DNA of 64,000 bases from Caprimulgus europaeus (Eukaryota; Chordata; Aves; Caprimulgiformes; Caprimulgidae). The stretch spans positions 72,005,723-72,069,722 of the forward strand of contig OU015526.1 of NCBI GenBank assembly GCA_907165065.1. Direction: 5' to 3'. The translations under genes were made by a program, and so were the position numbers. The number at the start of each line of letters is the position of its first letter. Positions within the stretch are counted from its first letter, which is position 1. Of the stretch, positions 50,468-63,775 are shown in pieces. Below the pieces are notes generated by a model. It was not told where the DNA came from, ran no database searches, and saw only the letters and a list, made by a program, of their open reading frames with translations.

Positions 50468-51946
50468 GACACACATGTATGCAACATTAGAACTTGGGTA
50501 CAGTCACTCTTGTGAGTTGGGACACCAAAGTTAACTTTTTTTACTCTGACTGAGGCTGGTTACACCCAGGGTGAACACCATGCCCCTGTACCACTTGATG
50601 AGCAATAGCAGTACCTCCTTTCAGCAAACCCAAGATTTCCAAATTTCCTCTGCTTAGATAAAAATGGCTGCAATAGAAATGCAATAGATACTTTCAGGTT
50701 ATCTAAGACGTTTTTCCCCTCCTTACTTTCTTGGGGGAAAACACCGAATCTATTTTTGTCCAAGTTCAGCATCCTTAAGCCAAACCTGAAGAATTCAGCA
50801 TGTTTAGAAGACAGCAACAACTATCTAATAATCCCACATGTGACCCATGAATATGGTTGATTATTTTAACATTTCATATCTATATTAGACACAAAGATGG
50901 AGTATCTCTTGCTTCTAAGTTATTCCTCTATAACTGATATTTTCTAAAAATAATGTCCTTGATTTCAGAGACTGGCCATGTAACATTTATTCATATAAAG
51001 CTTGGTTTTATAAGTTACTAAGGACTCAAGGCTAGACATAAACTGCATGCTTAATTTTCAACATATAGCTAGTATCAGTGATTTAAATTACATTACTGAC
51101 AAATACATGTTTGTGTGCTCTTCCGTCTCAGGTCAAAGAAGATCCAGCAATGCTTAGAGGTAAAAACCCCAAGTAATCACTTGGAATTAAAGCAATTTAA
51201 TTGAATAAGTGTTGCTGGACTGAGACCTTTAATTTGCAAAAAATTTCAAAATTTTTTTCCCTCCCGTATGCTACCAAATTACTTTTTATTTTGTTGTAGA
51301 CATTAAGCAGTATTTAATCCTGAAAGATTTCCAGAAACCAAATAAATAAATAAATAAAGGATATCCAGTTGAAGTCTGCCAAAATTTCAGATTGCCAACT
51401 TGTTAGATGAAGAGTTAAACATGCTGAAATTATGAGACAAGCTGTTATTTTCTTCAAGAATATTTGCAATGCTCTGCTGATTCACACTAATATGATGTCC
51501 CCAAAAAAACTGGAGTCAACTGTTCATCATAGTTTCATTCTCTAACTAACAAGTCCTTTCAGACTTCTTAAGAAAGGAAATGATTCACAGGTTTTCCCTA
51601 TAGGCAAAAGATAAAAATTAAGATGAACTTTGACAATGTTTAAATATCTGTTTTACTCATGAGGAAAATCAACCAGAGGGAAAGACAGATAGTCTGGAAT
51701 GAACCCAACACATGTAAGTGTTTCTTTCTGCAAGATTTTTTTTTCTTAGATGCCTATTTAAATATTCCCTGACAGTTTCTGCTTTAGTTTGTAATATCTG
51801 GGGAAGGCCCGTATCTGATTACTAAAACAGCTTTGAATCAAGAAAATTTCAAAGGTAATGCTGGAAATAACTTCCCATTTACTTTCCAGGATAATTCTTT
51901 ATCTCTAATCTTAGCCAATATTAATCTTATTTTAAATAAAAATAAG
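50463..51946. other. AT-rich unique sequence, no gene seen
   Basis: An AAAT tetranucleotide run lies at 51,341-51,358. Nothing else is recognisable. Confidence 0.5.
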
Positions 51947-52427
51947 AGAGGGAAGGGATGCCATCCAGAGGGACCTTGACAGGCTTGAGAGGTGAGCCTA
52001 TGCAAACCTCACAAAGTTCAACAAAGCCAAGTGCAAGGTCCTGCACCTGGGTTGGGACAATCCCAAGCACAAATACAGGCTGGGCAGAGAATGGATTCAA
52101 AGCAGCCCTGAGGAGAAGGACTTGGTGGGACTGGTGGACGAGAAGCTCAACATGAACTGGCAATATGCACTTACAGCCCAGGCCAACTGCATCCTGGGCT
52201 GCTTGAAGAGAAGCATGGCCAGCAGGTCAAGGGAGGGGATTCTGCTTCTCTACTCTGCTGTCATGAGGCCCCACTTGGAGTACTGCACTGAGCTCTGGGG
52301 GCCCCAATGTAAGAAGGATGTGGTCCTACTGGAGCAAGTACAGAAGAGGACCATGAGGATGATCAGAGGGCTGGAGTACCTCTCCTATGAGGACAGTTTG
52401 AGAGTTGGGACTGTTCAGCCTGGAGAA
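51947..52427 (+). mobile_element. CR1 LINE fragment missing both ends
   Basis: This plus-strand CR1 piece covers the C-terminal part of ORF2. It begins just downstream of the FADD site, at the GGGATGCCATCCAGAGGGAC segment. It continues through [24 protein letters not shown] sequence, [36 protein letters not shown] and [16 protein letters not shown]. It stops after the segment corresponding to LFSLEK, at about 52,427. A 102-codon frame (52,122-52,430) survives. It is close in sequence to the copy at 17.6-21.5 kb. The last part of ORF2 and the CR1 tail are absent. Confidence 0.9.
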
Positions 52428-55400
52428 TAATTTTCTCACTAAGCTTTTGCCTGGAGGAGAGAAATATCAGGCTTGATGCTGTCTAGTGAGGACAATTTAA
52501 TTTAAATTTTTCCTTTAACTTTCATAGCATGGGTAGATCTAAATGTAATGACAATTCTGTTTACAGTGATAGCTTGAAAAAGTCCATAGCACCTAAACTT
52601 CCAATTAAAAAAAAATAAAAGCATTATGATTGATACTTTTTCATGGCCTACAAAAAAAGTGCAATAATGGTGTGGCATTTCACACATCACTACAGAGATC
52701 AAGGAAAAAGTGTCTTCCTTTGTTTGGATTTAGACATGTATGGTCATATATTCATATATTGGTACTGTTGCTAGGATTTTCTCATCTTGTCAGTCATCAA
52801 CAAGCTACTAGACTTGAATGATGAATGACATGATCCAGTATAGCAAACTCCATTTTCTCATTCTCTTCAGAAAAATTAATACAAACACCTTATTATTCAT
52901 TTGCATAGTTCTTTTTCTTTTATTCAAAGCTGACACTCTACATAAAAGGAGACATAATCCTCATCTGGAGAGTTTCTCAGTGTAATAACACAGGAAGCTA
53001 TTGAAACTTCAGAAGAGCTCTGATTTTTTTTTTCCTCTATTTACTGTGCACATACATATATATACGCATACTTCATGCACACACGCACATAGATGGAACT
53101 AAGAATACGAAACTGATTTTATTTAAATATTTGGTGTATACTGTGTCAGGAAGCATTATGGGAAAGACATGAAGTTAAGATGCAGCTGAGTAGGGTGAAG
53201 TGTTGTAAGTCTCAAAAATATAAGAACATTCTTTTACTAGAGATTATGAACACATTACTGTAATAGAAATTTGTGTTCTAAGCTCTACCTGATATAAATT
53301 TACTTCCTGTCATTCTCACATAAACGTAGCCATAAAATTTGAATAATGGAAGATGATTTGCCTTTTTATAGAAAGCACCACAAAAAAGTGTTATACCTTT
53401 TTGTGTAGATTTATCCTATATTATAATGAGCAGGATGCTATTTATTACTGTTATGTACTGAACAGAACTTCAGAAAATTGGCACTGGCATCACTTAAGTG
53501 ATGGTTCAAATAAAAAAAAAAAATAGCTCTCAAATAGCTCTCATGGATGTGACCATGTATAACTTTTAACGGGCCTCACAAACACAGAAGATCAGCTCTC
53601 ATGAGGAAAGGTTGAAACAGTCCACCAGCCAAGCAATTTAAATTCTAAACATTTACCAGAAGACATAAAGGTCAGACATGTACCCATATCTCTAGACACA
53701 TAGATATGTTTTCTCCTCCTCTGAAGGAAAAGAATTATTAAAGAGAGATGGAGGATGAGAATCAGAAATTAGATGCAGGCACTTCTGCTGGAAAAAACAT
53801 CAGGTGAAATCTGACCTATGGGTTGATATATCAAGTTCTCAAGTTCTAAAAGATCTGCTGATCTCTCTGCTGAGTACTCAATATAAGCCCCAAAGCATAA
53901 CTATTTTTACTGAGCATTCTTTTACTCTTATAATACCAATTATGTGAACTGTTGAATATTTTGGGATATAAAAAACCGGAAATTTTTGGGGTATATAAGT
54001 AAATAATTCGTACATAAATAATGGAAGTAACAGCAAGTCAACAGTCAGGGCGTAAAGATGCTGAAAGTTCATCAGAGAGAGTGATTCTGACTGTGGATGC
54101 TTGGATAATTTGGATTCTCCTTTTAAAAAATATCCAGAATGATATCTTACCTTGGAATAATGAAAGACAAATGAAAGTTACACAGTTAATTTGTTTTATT
54201 TCAGTCTCCTTCCAAAGCTTTGTTTCTCCAATCTGTTCAGTTCCTGCTATTGGTTAGAGTTGATCTCCCTCCCAAATGAACCTCTTTGGAGGGATAAATC
54301 TATTTATAAATAGAAAACAAAGAGGCAAGCAGAGCAGCGTCTCTGTGATTGCTGAGTTGTAACAAAGTTTTTTACCTAGAAAAGAGAAAAGAACTTTGAT
54401 AAACTCTTTTTTAAAATGCCTAGAGTTCTTAACGCAATTGCTAAATTAGGAGATGTATGACCACTAACCCTGACATAGATTTAGCTTGTCAATGTCTGTC
54501 AAATCCACAGGGGCAGAGTACTAACTGTGGAGAATGACGTAGCACATAATAAGCTACGTTTAATAGCAAAACCGATTGCATTAAATTAAAAAAAAAAAAA
54601 AAAACAACAGGATTCTTGTTCTCATTCAGATCCTGCTACATTCAACCATGTAGTTCGAAGACAATAACTTCAAATGTTGGTAGCAAATCTGAAAACATAA
54701 GTGGTTTTAGAGGAGAAGGACAGACTGGTAATATATAGAAAATAAGGGAATTTAAATAGGAGATTAAATTATAGTTTTTATGTATCTCACGAGTTTCAAG
54801 TCTTAAAATCATTGCTTGGTCAAACTGAAGACAGGACAAATTAGAGACTCTCTACATTTTAGCAAGCAGCACAAACAGAAGCAATGAAATTACCTCTTTT
54901 TCTTTCCCAGACACTTCATCAGAACTTCACAAGACATCTTGTTTACAATAGTTGAGCTGAGTTTGGTTTGCATTTGTTCAAAGTTGAAAAACCCAAAAAA
55001 CTAATCCCATTATTATGCTTGACTTTACCACTACAATAACAAAAAGCTCAGTATTTAGGGCACTCTTTAACATCTTTAATGAAAATTGAATCTTTGCCTA
55101 TATGAACAGCTTGCACAGCTGTTTTTCAGATGGGTAAAGTAAAAAAAAGAGGCTGTGTCAAAATAGAAGAAACAAGAAAAAGATAACTAGGACGATAGAG
55201 GTACCTTCCTGAACACAAAAAGACAAAGCATGAGCTTTTCTTAATGACTCTTAGGCATTGTGACCTCTTGTCCTAGGCCCTCTTGGAAATTTTAGGTTCA
55301 GACAATAAAGACATCTAACAATATTAAGAATATGCAAGATGGAAACATATTGAGGAAATAATTTAGTAAAGAACCTCATTTCAGAGACAGTTTTCAGGCT

Positions 55401-57488
55401 GAAAGCACAATTATCTTCAGACACTTTTTCAAAAACCTTATGACTGATTTTTAAATATACTGTCTTCTATGTAAGTAATAACATCCTGTAACTGTTACAT
55501 TCCCATTCAAGATTCTTTCTCAGAACTATTCCCCAACAATATACTATTTGGTAAAAGAAGGTTGGGTTGTTTTTCACTTTGTTTTGGTTTGGTTTTACTT
55601 TTTCTTCCTCTTTTAGTTCCCTTTCTATGTACGCTTTAGCACCAACTGATTCATTGCCCCATTAAGTCAACTGTAGCTTCACAAGAACGTCTTCATGAAT
55701 GTTCACAAGCTCAATAGAAAAGTCCCTCAAAAATCAAATTTGAATTAAAAACTAGAACATCTGTTACATAGACAGGTAACCCTGAAGAAGTGTTTTGTTG
55801 GAAGAAACTGAAAAATGGAAGTTAGCTATGAAAAAGAGACTTGCCTGGATTTTTACTCTAAAGAGCAGAGAAAATGAGTTAAAATATCTCTCGAAAATTG
55901 ATATATATTATTGAATTTTCTGAAGTCAATACTGTCATCTTTTCCTCAAAATTTTCTTGTTGTATGCTGCTTATGCAGGAAAGGAAGCGTTCCTTGCAAA
56001 AAAAAGCTAGACTTTCAAATGGTTTTAGAAGGTGTAAGGGATGTTTAATAAATTTTAGTAAGAACTCTTACCTATTTGCAGGCAGCCTTGCTGTTGACAA
56101 GGCTTCTTCTACATGAAGAGGCCCTGAGAGAGGATTTCCAGACAACTAAAGCAGGCTGCACAGCATGCTGTTCTACAGTACCCATTGTATAACTCCAGGC
56201 AGAGTTCCTATTGCAAACTATATTAACTAATATTAGAATACAAAGGAATCTATTGTTTACTATATATCTCAAAAGATTCAGCTCAATTTTTTTTCTTTTT
56301 ATTAGAAGCCTATTGCTATGCAGTAGTAATTTGAAAATTAAGAAATAAATTAAACTTTACAGAAACAGACAAATATATATTTTTCTAGTCATGGAACTGT
56401 ATGGAAACTCAGGCATTATATAAGCTAGTGGGATATCCACACCTTACACATGCTCTGCAAGACGTCAAACAACTTCAAGATGATTTCCCATGTGCCCATC
56501 AGGGCACTATTGGACTTCTCCTAAGTTGGAAATTCTGTATTAGGGCTGTAGCCGACCTTTTTAACTCATGTGGAAAATATCAGGACTTTTCAAACAGAAA
56601 GAAAGCTCTCTGTTCCTCCTGCTTATATGTCAGTAGTACCAAGTTACTTAGCTGCTCAATTCCCTTCTTCACACTGCACAACTCAGGGATGAGAATGCTT
56701 TGTAAAAACACATGCATATTTCATAAGTCATATGAAAATTTGGGGTTCAGCAGACTACATTGATTTTAATTTTGCTTTATTTCATTTTGTGGGCATAATT
56801 ACTAAGAATAGTAGGTACGGCAAATCAAAGTCAATATTGTGATTTTTAAATTGATTAAGACCTTTTAGTATCAGATAAATGATGCTTATTTTCAGAGAGA
56901 CAGACTTCTGAGCACTTGATCATACTTTGGGCAGAAAATATTTTGTACTTTTAAATGCTCATTCTCCATTTCTCTTCTATTAAAAAAAAGTTCAAAGTAA
57001 ATAATTTGAGCTGTTCCTTCATAATCTCTGTTAGTACATACATTCCCTGAACGTGAGTTATCAATGTCTGGGTTTTACCCAGTGGAGCTTATAACTTGTT
57101 TGATCTGAAGCTATTTGGTTTTGCGCCTCTTGGACCAAGTCCCTCTGGATCCATCTGACCTTAAAAGAACTGCTGTTGACTCAGACATCCTTAATTCAGC
57201 TGCCTACTTTAGCAGTAGTTGGACTGGCATCAAATCATCCTTTACCTGAGCTAGTTTTACTAAACTATTCTTAATAAATACATCAAACTCGTTGTAAGAC
57301 AAATTTTTACATGCATTTTAAAGATAACCAGGCTTTTTTTTCATACTTGGTTTCATTGTTAAGGCTCAATAAAACTCAGATTTGACATTACCAAGTGGTT
57401 ACTTCTGAGCTATTCCATGGCAAAACTGACCTTAATGTATATAAGAAGAGGCACTTTGTCATGTTCTTAGAACTCATGAACAACTGCT
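52428..57488. other. AT-rich unique sequence, no gene seen
   Basis: An A17 run lies at 54,588-54,604 and an 11-bp AAATAGCTCTC duplication near 53,520-53,542. A 120-codon frame at 56,401-56,763 is Cys- and Leu-rich, matches no family I know and is within the range expected by chance. Confidence 0.5.
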
Positions 57489-57897
57489 TCAGGTTCTGTG
57501 TAACAGAGACTGGGAATGATTTGCTAGGGTATCAAAGATATTTGCTTCTCTATTCATATTAGAGCTAATCTGTTCAGCACGGGCTGGGAAAGCTTTGGTC
57601 CATCTGCAAAATCCCGCTATAGTCATACCTATTAAATGCCCCCGTGGTGTCAACCAAGGAGACAACCAAGGTGTCAACCTTTCCTTGTCAATAATAACAA
57701 TTGAAAAAGGTACTTTAATGGTAATTTTATCTGACCTACTGGATGAGATGAATCTCCAGAATAAGCCTCCAGAAAAGACCTCTTTCTCACTGTCAGTTAT
57801 AGCTATACTCATAACCTTCTTAGAAGAAAAAGGGAAAACAGCATACATATGGAGTGAAGAATTTATTATTACCCCAGTTAATGCTTTAGATGGCTAA
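57489..57897. other. Overlapping open frames on both strands, possible old retroelement
   Basis: A 119-codon frame (57,489-57,848, minus) overlaps a 100-codon frame (57,595-57,897, plus). The minus-strand peptide contains GFCRWTKAFPARAEQ, which resembles the W-x-x-AFP block in the catalytic core of retroviral integrases. The blocks before and after it cannot be matched securely, and no acidic catalytic residues can be assigned. Three 12-bp units (57,646-57,681, GGTGTCAACCAA type) lie inside the overlap. The call is tentative: an endogenous retrovirus relic, a chance frame, or an unknown gene. Confidence 0.22.
57646..57681. repeat. Three 12-bp tandem units
   Basis: GGTGTCAACCAA, GGAGACAACCAA and GGTGTCAACCTT follow each other without gap. 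The 12-bp period keeps the frame and gives a 4-residue repeat on both strands (GVNQ/GDNQ on plus, SPWL/TPWL on minus). Confidence 0.9.
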
Positions 57898-60800
57898 AGA
57901 TTCCAAATCATATAATTAATTTAAGAAAATCTTATTGATAATACAGTTTAAATTGTCATGAAAAACATTTCTAGTGTATCCCCTTTCCAGTGTTCCTCTA
58001 GGTCTTAATGTTGATAGAGTCAGACTTCCACAATAAGAGTGGGGAAAGGTGACAAAGCATCCTAAGGTGTTTGTTGGGAGGATTGTAATGTCCCTAGTGA
58101 GGGGTTCTTCCTTCTAAGTGTTGATGCTGCTTAGGGTTAATTTGTATATGTTTCCCTTACCACAGTCTCCTTCCTTCTTAGTAGTGCCCAGTTATACTCT
58201 TCAAGTTAGAAGATATTTTCGCCCAACCCAGTGAACATGAAGGACTGTTGCTTGTAATGAAAGGAACACCAAGGGGTGTCAGGCCACACCCACAGCCCTG
58301 AGAGCTGATGCTGTTAAGTCAGTTCACAGCCTCTGGCTACCTACTAATAAATGGCAAAAATTGCTTTTACTGGACTACATTTGAAGATATTATAGAGTGA
58401 CTACTTTAGCTGCATACATCAACACATTGTCAGATTGCATCACCCATTCAAATCACTTAACATCATCAACTTTTAATAAGATCGGGAGCAGAGGACATTA
58501 AGTACTCTATAGAAGTAACTGAATTGAACCTTTGGGTGCTTTTAGGACTCGTACCAGAAGTTCTAGTTTTTAATTATTTCATAAAGACACAAGAAAGTTG
58601 TTAGTTTCTCTTGTGTAACCTTCTTAAAGGTCTTGGTTGTTTAGTTTATTCACTCTGTGGGTTTTTTTAAGGCAAACATACCATCTGAGCAAGCAATCAT
58701 ATAATCTTCCATTTAATCTCCACTAACAGCTATTTTTCATTCCTAGAGTAAAAAGCATAAACCCCTTATTCAGACAGTTGTTCATTTCTCAATGTTACAA
58801 CTTTTGGTGAAATTTATTCTTGAGCCCAACTAGTACTCAGCAGGTGTCCTGAACCGCAAGAATTCCTTAGCTTCATGATTTTTATCACAGTTGGTATAGC
58901 TGTAAATGCTATTATTCATACAGGAAAACCAGCCTTTAAAGTGTCATAGCTGTATTATTACTTTTTGAAGCTTAATCAGCACTTTATTGCAAAGCTGGTA
59001 GTATTGCTCTGAATGGCAGGGAACATCTTGTCTGTATGGTGAATGTGAATGGAAGGTAGATACATGGAACTTCTATCAAAAGCAAAAGTTAATTTACATT
59101 CACATCCAAATACTGATTACTTCAAACAATTCCTAGAGTAATTACTCACTTCTGGTATGTCCCATGTATGAATCGAGGGACTAAGAATGTTCTCTCCATC
59201 CTTTGTTTATTTTTTCTCTCTATGAAAGTAACTATCAAAATCCTTCAGTAGTTATTTTCATAGCCCACATTCCTGTTCAAATGATGCAACTTTAATCTCT
59301 CTGATCAACTGCTTCTCACAAACCCTGTATTTAAGAATACATTTAATCTTATGTTTCTTTAAAGTACATTTAGTAAAACAGAGTATGAAAGGGTTTTCTC
59401 AACCATGCCCGTTATATTGAAAGAAATTGTGGGAAGCAACTGTGAGGGAAGGAAAGAATAGGAGGGCAGTCTGGAGTAAGCAGTGACAAAAGCAGTATTT
59501 TCCAAGCAAAGCAAGCACTGTGCTGCATCTGCTCTACTACTAATGATATTTTTTTGTTTGTACAGATAATAAATTTTAGAAAGTTGGGTTCTCCTCCTGT
59601 TATTTTATTGGACACTTTACTTTTTACTTTTGGATAGGACATATGAGTGGTATGTTTCATATCTCTCAGTTGGCATTCCACTTGCATTTTCAAAATGGGC
59701 TTTAAAAGGTGGTATCCTTTGAGGGTCTATTTTACCCTTAGCAAGTACAGCAAATTTATGCACAGCTTCTAGTAAAAGCAGAGATTAACATTTTTAGCTG
59801 CTATGAAAGAGCATACCGAAGAGCATTCTTGGATATAGGCACCATACCACTGGACTGGATGTAGAAAAACATGAAAAAATATTTCACAACATTGAGTGCT
59901 GACAATCAGCAGAAAGCTGAAGTTCACCAAAACATATCTCTATATGCAAAATTATTTTCAAGCTCAATTATATAATTTATGGAGCAAAAATTGGACAACA
60001 CACTGAGTTATTTATTGCCTTGCTTTCCTTTGGATTCTGTTTTAGTCTCAGATATCAGTCCTGAATCTACAGAGTCTGGCAGTTTAATTTTTTAAAGTTT
60101 TTCTTATTTAATCCTGGCATCAATGTGTTTTTAAAATATTTAGAGTGCTCCTCAGGAAAACTTAGTAGTCGGGCTTTTTTATGAATAGCATAGTTCAAAG
60201 ACTGAAAGAGACAGATGTGTGCAGATCAATTGGCATTTCTTTATTTTTATATATTATATATTGATTTTTGCTACAAAGGTGGGAAAACCCTGTTTTGTGA
60301 AATAAACTTACTGAAAAAAACTTCAGGTAATGCAGAGTTCCTCTGCCAAAAGAAAAAAAGAAATCAGCAAGCAACAAAAATCTCCAACAAAGAATATTTG
60401 CTACTTCAGAAGATCAAGCTTGTTCTAATTAGGTCTTTTAAATCTGAAAGTAAGAAGCAGAATGATCACATGCTTAAAATCTTTACAAATAAATAGTAGA
60501 ACTCGTCAGGTTTTTTGATATTAATTTGCAACTGAATTGGAATGGACATAATTCAATTTTAGATCTGCCACATAGACCACAGTTAATGTCTGGTGAATGT
60601 AGGACTGAAATGACTTGCTTTCAATCTCAAAGCACAGTTGCTTGGTAAATGCCCTACAAAAACCATTTGCCTGCAGTAACAGCACAGCACCAGTGTTTGC
60701 ACTAAAATAGTGCAAATAGAAACAGTGATGAGTATAAGTCTATAGGAAAATTTGTTAAATTTAATCCTGCCTCCCTAAAACTCAGTATCAAAACCTTGTT

Positions 60801-63044
60801 GATTCCAGAGGATCAGTACCATCTTTTTTAAAGACAATGAAATGGCAGGCACCTCTCAGCATTAAATGCTCTCACATGAAATACTTAATGATAAAAACTT
60901 TTACTTAGTGATGTAAATGCACTAAACAGACCATAAGGAATGAGCTTTTAAAAATTATAACTGAACAGGATTAATTTATTTCAGTAGTTTTCACTGAGAC
61001 TTTTTTCTTCTGTTATTGCCAGTGCCAAAACCATTATTTAAGAATTGCCACATTGAAAGTACATAATTAAAAGCTCTATTATGCACCAGAAATGGTTCGT
61101 ACTTTACTTCCAAGTTATAGGATTACTGCAATTTTTTTCTCTTAATTAAGCATTATATGTTAATTCTACTTTCTTCACTTAGAGTCATTAGCATATAAAT
61201 AAAGGCACTGACTCTATCTGTAATTCTCTGCATAAGATTAAGTTTTTAAATTCCAGTGGACTAATGATTTATTAAAAATAAATATGCTTCATGAAATTAC
61301 TGTTGCCCTAACATTTCCATTAATAAATGCACATCTATAATAGAAGTGATTCTAAAACTAATTTGGATAAGATGGAAAAATGACATTTAAAATAATTAAA
61401 TGAGTATTTACTATTTTAAATGCTATGCTTTGTTTAAAATGTATGCCTTTAATTTAGAGGCTATTTTCTTTTCCATTTCAAAACGTTCAAGAAAAATACA
61501 GTTAAACTTTTCTTGGCTGACATTTCTTACCTTTTATAGCAAATAAAAATATCAGATGATATAGTCTTAATATTAATTATTGAAGATTGTGGCAATAGTC
61601 TGAAGAAAACTGCTGAATCAGAAGAAGTCTCAAAATTAGGTTTTTTCTACAAAATAGTAGAAATGAAATATTCAGTTGCCAAAAAAAAACCCCAGGAATA
61701 TATATTCTTCTTCATACCCTAGCCATTCTTTGTACCTTCATCAATTGAAATAATATCTATATCTCCACATTCATTTTTCTTATCATAAAATAGGCAAAGA
61801 CTATGCATTCTATCCAGTAATATATATAACACTAACAACATCACTGGTGAAAATGAAAGGCTTCTGTTTCTTTTCAGTTTTATAACATATTCCTCTAAAA
61901 GGGGTGTCGAAGAACCCCCTGGCAGAAGGGGAATATCATTCCTACCTCCTGAGTTCTCTTCCAGCTTCCAGAATGTGGCAGAATCAGCTGTAACAGAGTC
62001 ACAGCAAAGAGCAGCATTCACATCTCAAGCAAGGAGCCTACAAAAAGACCAAGAAGCACATGGTCATGGGGTCCATGACTTTTTGTTTCAGTCTACATTT
62101 TGGGAAAAGGACTGATTTGGAAGATAATTCAGAATTAACTAGCATAATCTTCCTCCTATAGGTTGCCAATTGTAAGGGTCTCTTTGTCTTATGCTAACAG
62201 CCTTTGTAAATCAGACTGGGTGATGTTTGTTAATCCACGGGAAATTTTCACATCTTCCTTTGCTTATGAATCAGATGGTGAGCTCTTGGTAGCTGACCAG
62301 AAAATAGTACCTTTTCTCTGCTGCATTATCAACTGGAAAAGTTTTTACTCTTCTCTGCTGCAGACACATTCTTTCATATGCCAGAGTGTCTCAGATAGAC
62401 CTATTGTAGTGATGTTAATACACTAAACCCATTTGGCTAGATTGCACAAAACTGTTACTACACAGACACTGTTGCATCAGCCATGCATATCTTTGAGGGG
62501 CCTAAAGGAATTTTTTATATGGCCTTTTTAATAGTTAACATATGTTCTGTCAATAGCTTCTCTAGCAAGTTTTTTTACAGTAGTTCCCTATAGCTATACA
62601 GACCACCAAAACATCTACATATCCTGATGATATAGAAAGGGGACTAGGATAAGAAACATAGGAAACCACAAGCAACCCAATGATCCACACAGCCTCAATA
62701 CTGCTCAGCAAACTCTCCATCCAAATAAGTCAGAAAATATTAGCAAATGCCACTGAAATACCATACCAGAACAAGAAAACATTAATTCCCTTCCTATCTC
62801 AGGCAAGACACGCATGAAAACCACCTAGTTCATTCTTAGTGGTAGTGGTTATCAATTGATGTCTCATCTCTCCCTGTAGCCTTCTCTAGCCTCCTTCTCT
62901 TTCTACATCATTTTATTTTGTTTACTAAGATTGTTTGGGTTTAGTTTTGTTTTTGTTTTTGTTCTTCCCTAATCATCCTGCCTTAATACAGTAAATTATG
63001 CACTCTATACTGTGAGGATATTCAACTCAACTCCCACAGCACTC
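57898..63044. other. AT-rich unique sequence, no gene seen
   Basis: Open frames at 59,412-59,693, 60,215-60,496, 61,719-62,021 and 62,163-62,426 are under 101 codons and unrecognised. A TTTTG run lies near 62,943-62,963. No transposon is recognisable. Confidence 0.5.
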
Positions 63045-63775
63045 TCATTTGGAAAGAGCATGGGTGTTTGGGCTGGCCAAGCAGACTGGTAGTGAATGTG
63101 AACTGGCTGGACAACTGGTTCAATGGCCTAGCACATACTGGCAGTTGCTAAAGACACAACACTTGAACATGAGATCCACATATATCAACATTCTCATCTC
63201 CAGCATGGATGATGAAACACACTGCATCCTCAGCTACTTTGAAGATGACAATACACTAGGGAACTTGCTGACATGATAAATGGCAGAGTTTTGATACAGA
63301 GATACTTTGCAAAATTTGAGAGTTGGGCTAACAAAAATCTCATAAGGTTCAGTAGGCAGAGTCAGGAAGTTCTGCTGTGGGGTAGAGTCACCTGACACAC
63401 TGGTATAGGCTAGGAAGATGAATACTGACCTTTCATAAAGGACCTGGCAGTTACAATTGATGCAGGAATGAATGAGTCAACTCTCACTGTAAGTAACACA
63501 AGTGACAGCCAAGGCTGCATTTGGAGGAGTGTGGAAAAAAAGATCAAGAGGAGTTGTTACTTCCCCTTCTCAGTGCTGGTGGTGCCATGTCTGAAACACT
63601 GGGCTCCCCTTTGGGTCCACCGTTGGGTGTGTGGAAAAATCTAAGATGGTTCAGTGGATCGCTACCAAAATAGTAACTGTTTGAGACAGCTGGGCTTGTT
63701 TGGCCAGGTTAAGATGTGGCTAAGAGACAATCTAGTAGCAATCTACAATTAATGGAAGGGTAGTTACTAAGTTGA
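63045..63775 (+). repeat. Very old CR1 LINE relic, reverse transcriptase region
   Basis: A plus-strand frame ends in ISSMDDETHCILSYFEDDNT, which parallels [20 protein letters not shown] in the younger CR1 at 17.6-21.5 kb and covers the catalytic site (FADD changed to FEDD). Upstream, GGGCTGGCCAAGCAGACTGG TAGTGAATG corresponds to the CR1 segment before the VPQG loop. Downstream, the nucleotides follow the order of CR1 ORF2: AGAGTTGGGCTAACAAAAAT CTCATAAGGTTCA (the AN-LMKF block), a decayed middle, then GACAGCTGGGCTTGTTTGGC CAGG and GAGACAATCTAGTAGCA near 63,690-63,750 (the LFSLEK and DLIA blocks). Many indels show great age. Confidence 0.7.

Noticed and set aside
50247-50534. 95-codon open frame with HTHT and YIYI repeats
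   Set aside because: It is the translation of the CA/TA microsatellite and has no other coding sign.
56401-56763. 120-codon open frame
   Set aside because: Its length is within chance expectation, the peptide is Cys/Leu-rich without known motifs, and no splice or promoter context was noted.
62063-62079. GTCATGGGGTCCATGAC hairpin
   Set aside because: Seven-base arms with a three-base loop are too short to mean much in 64 kb.
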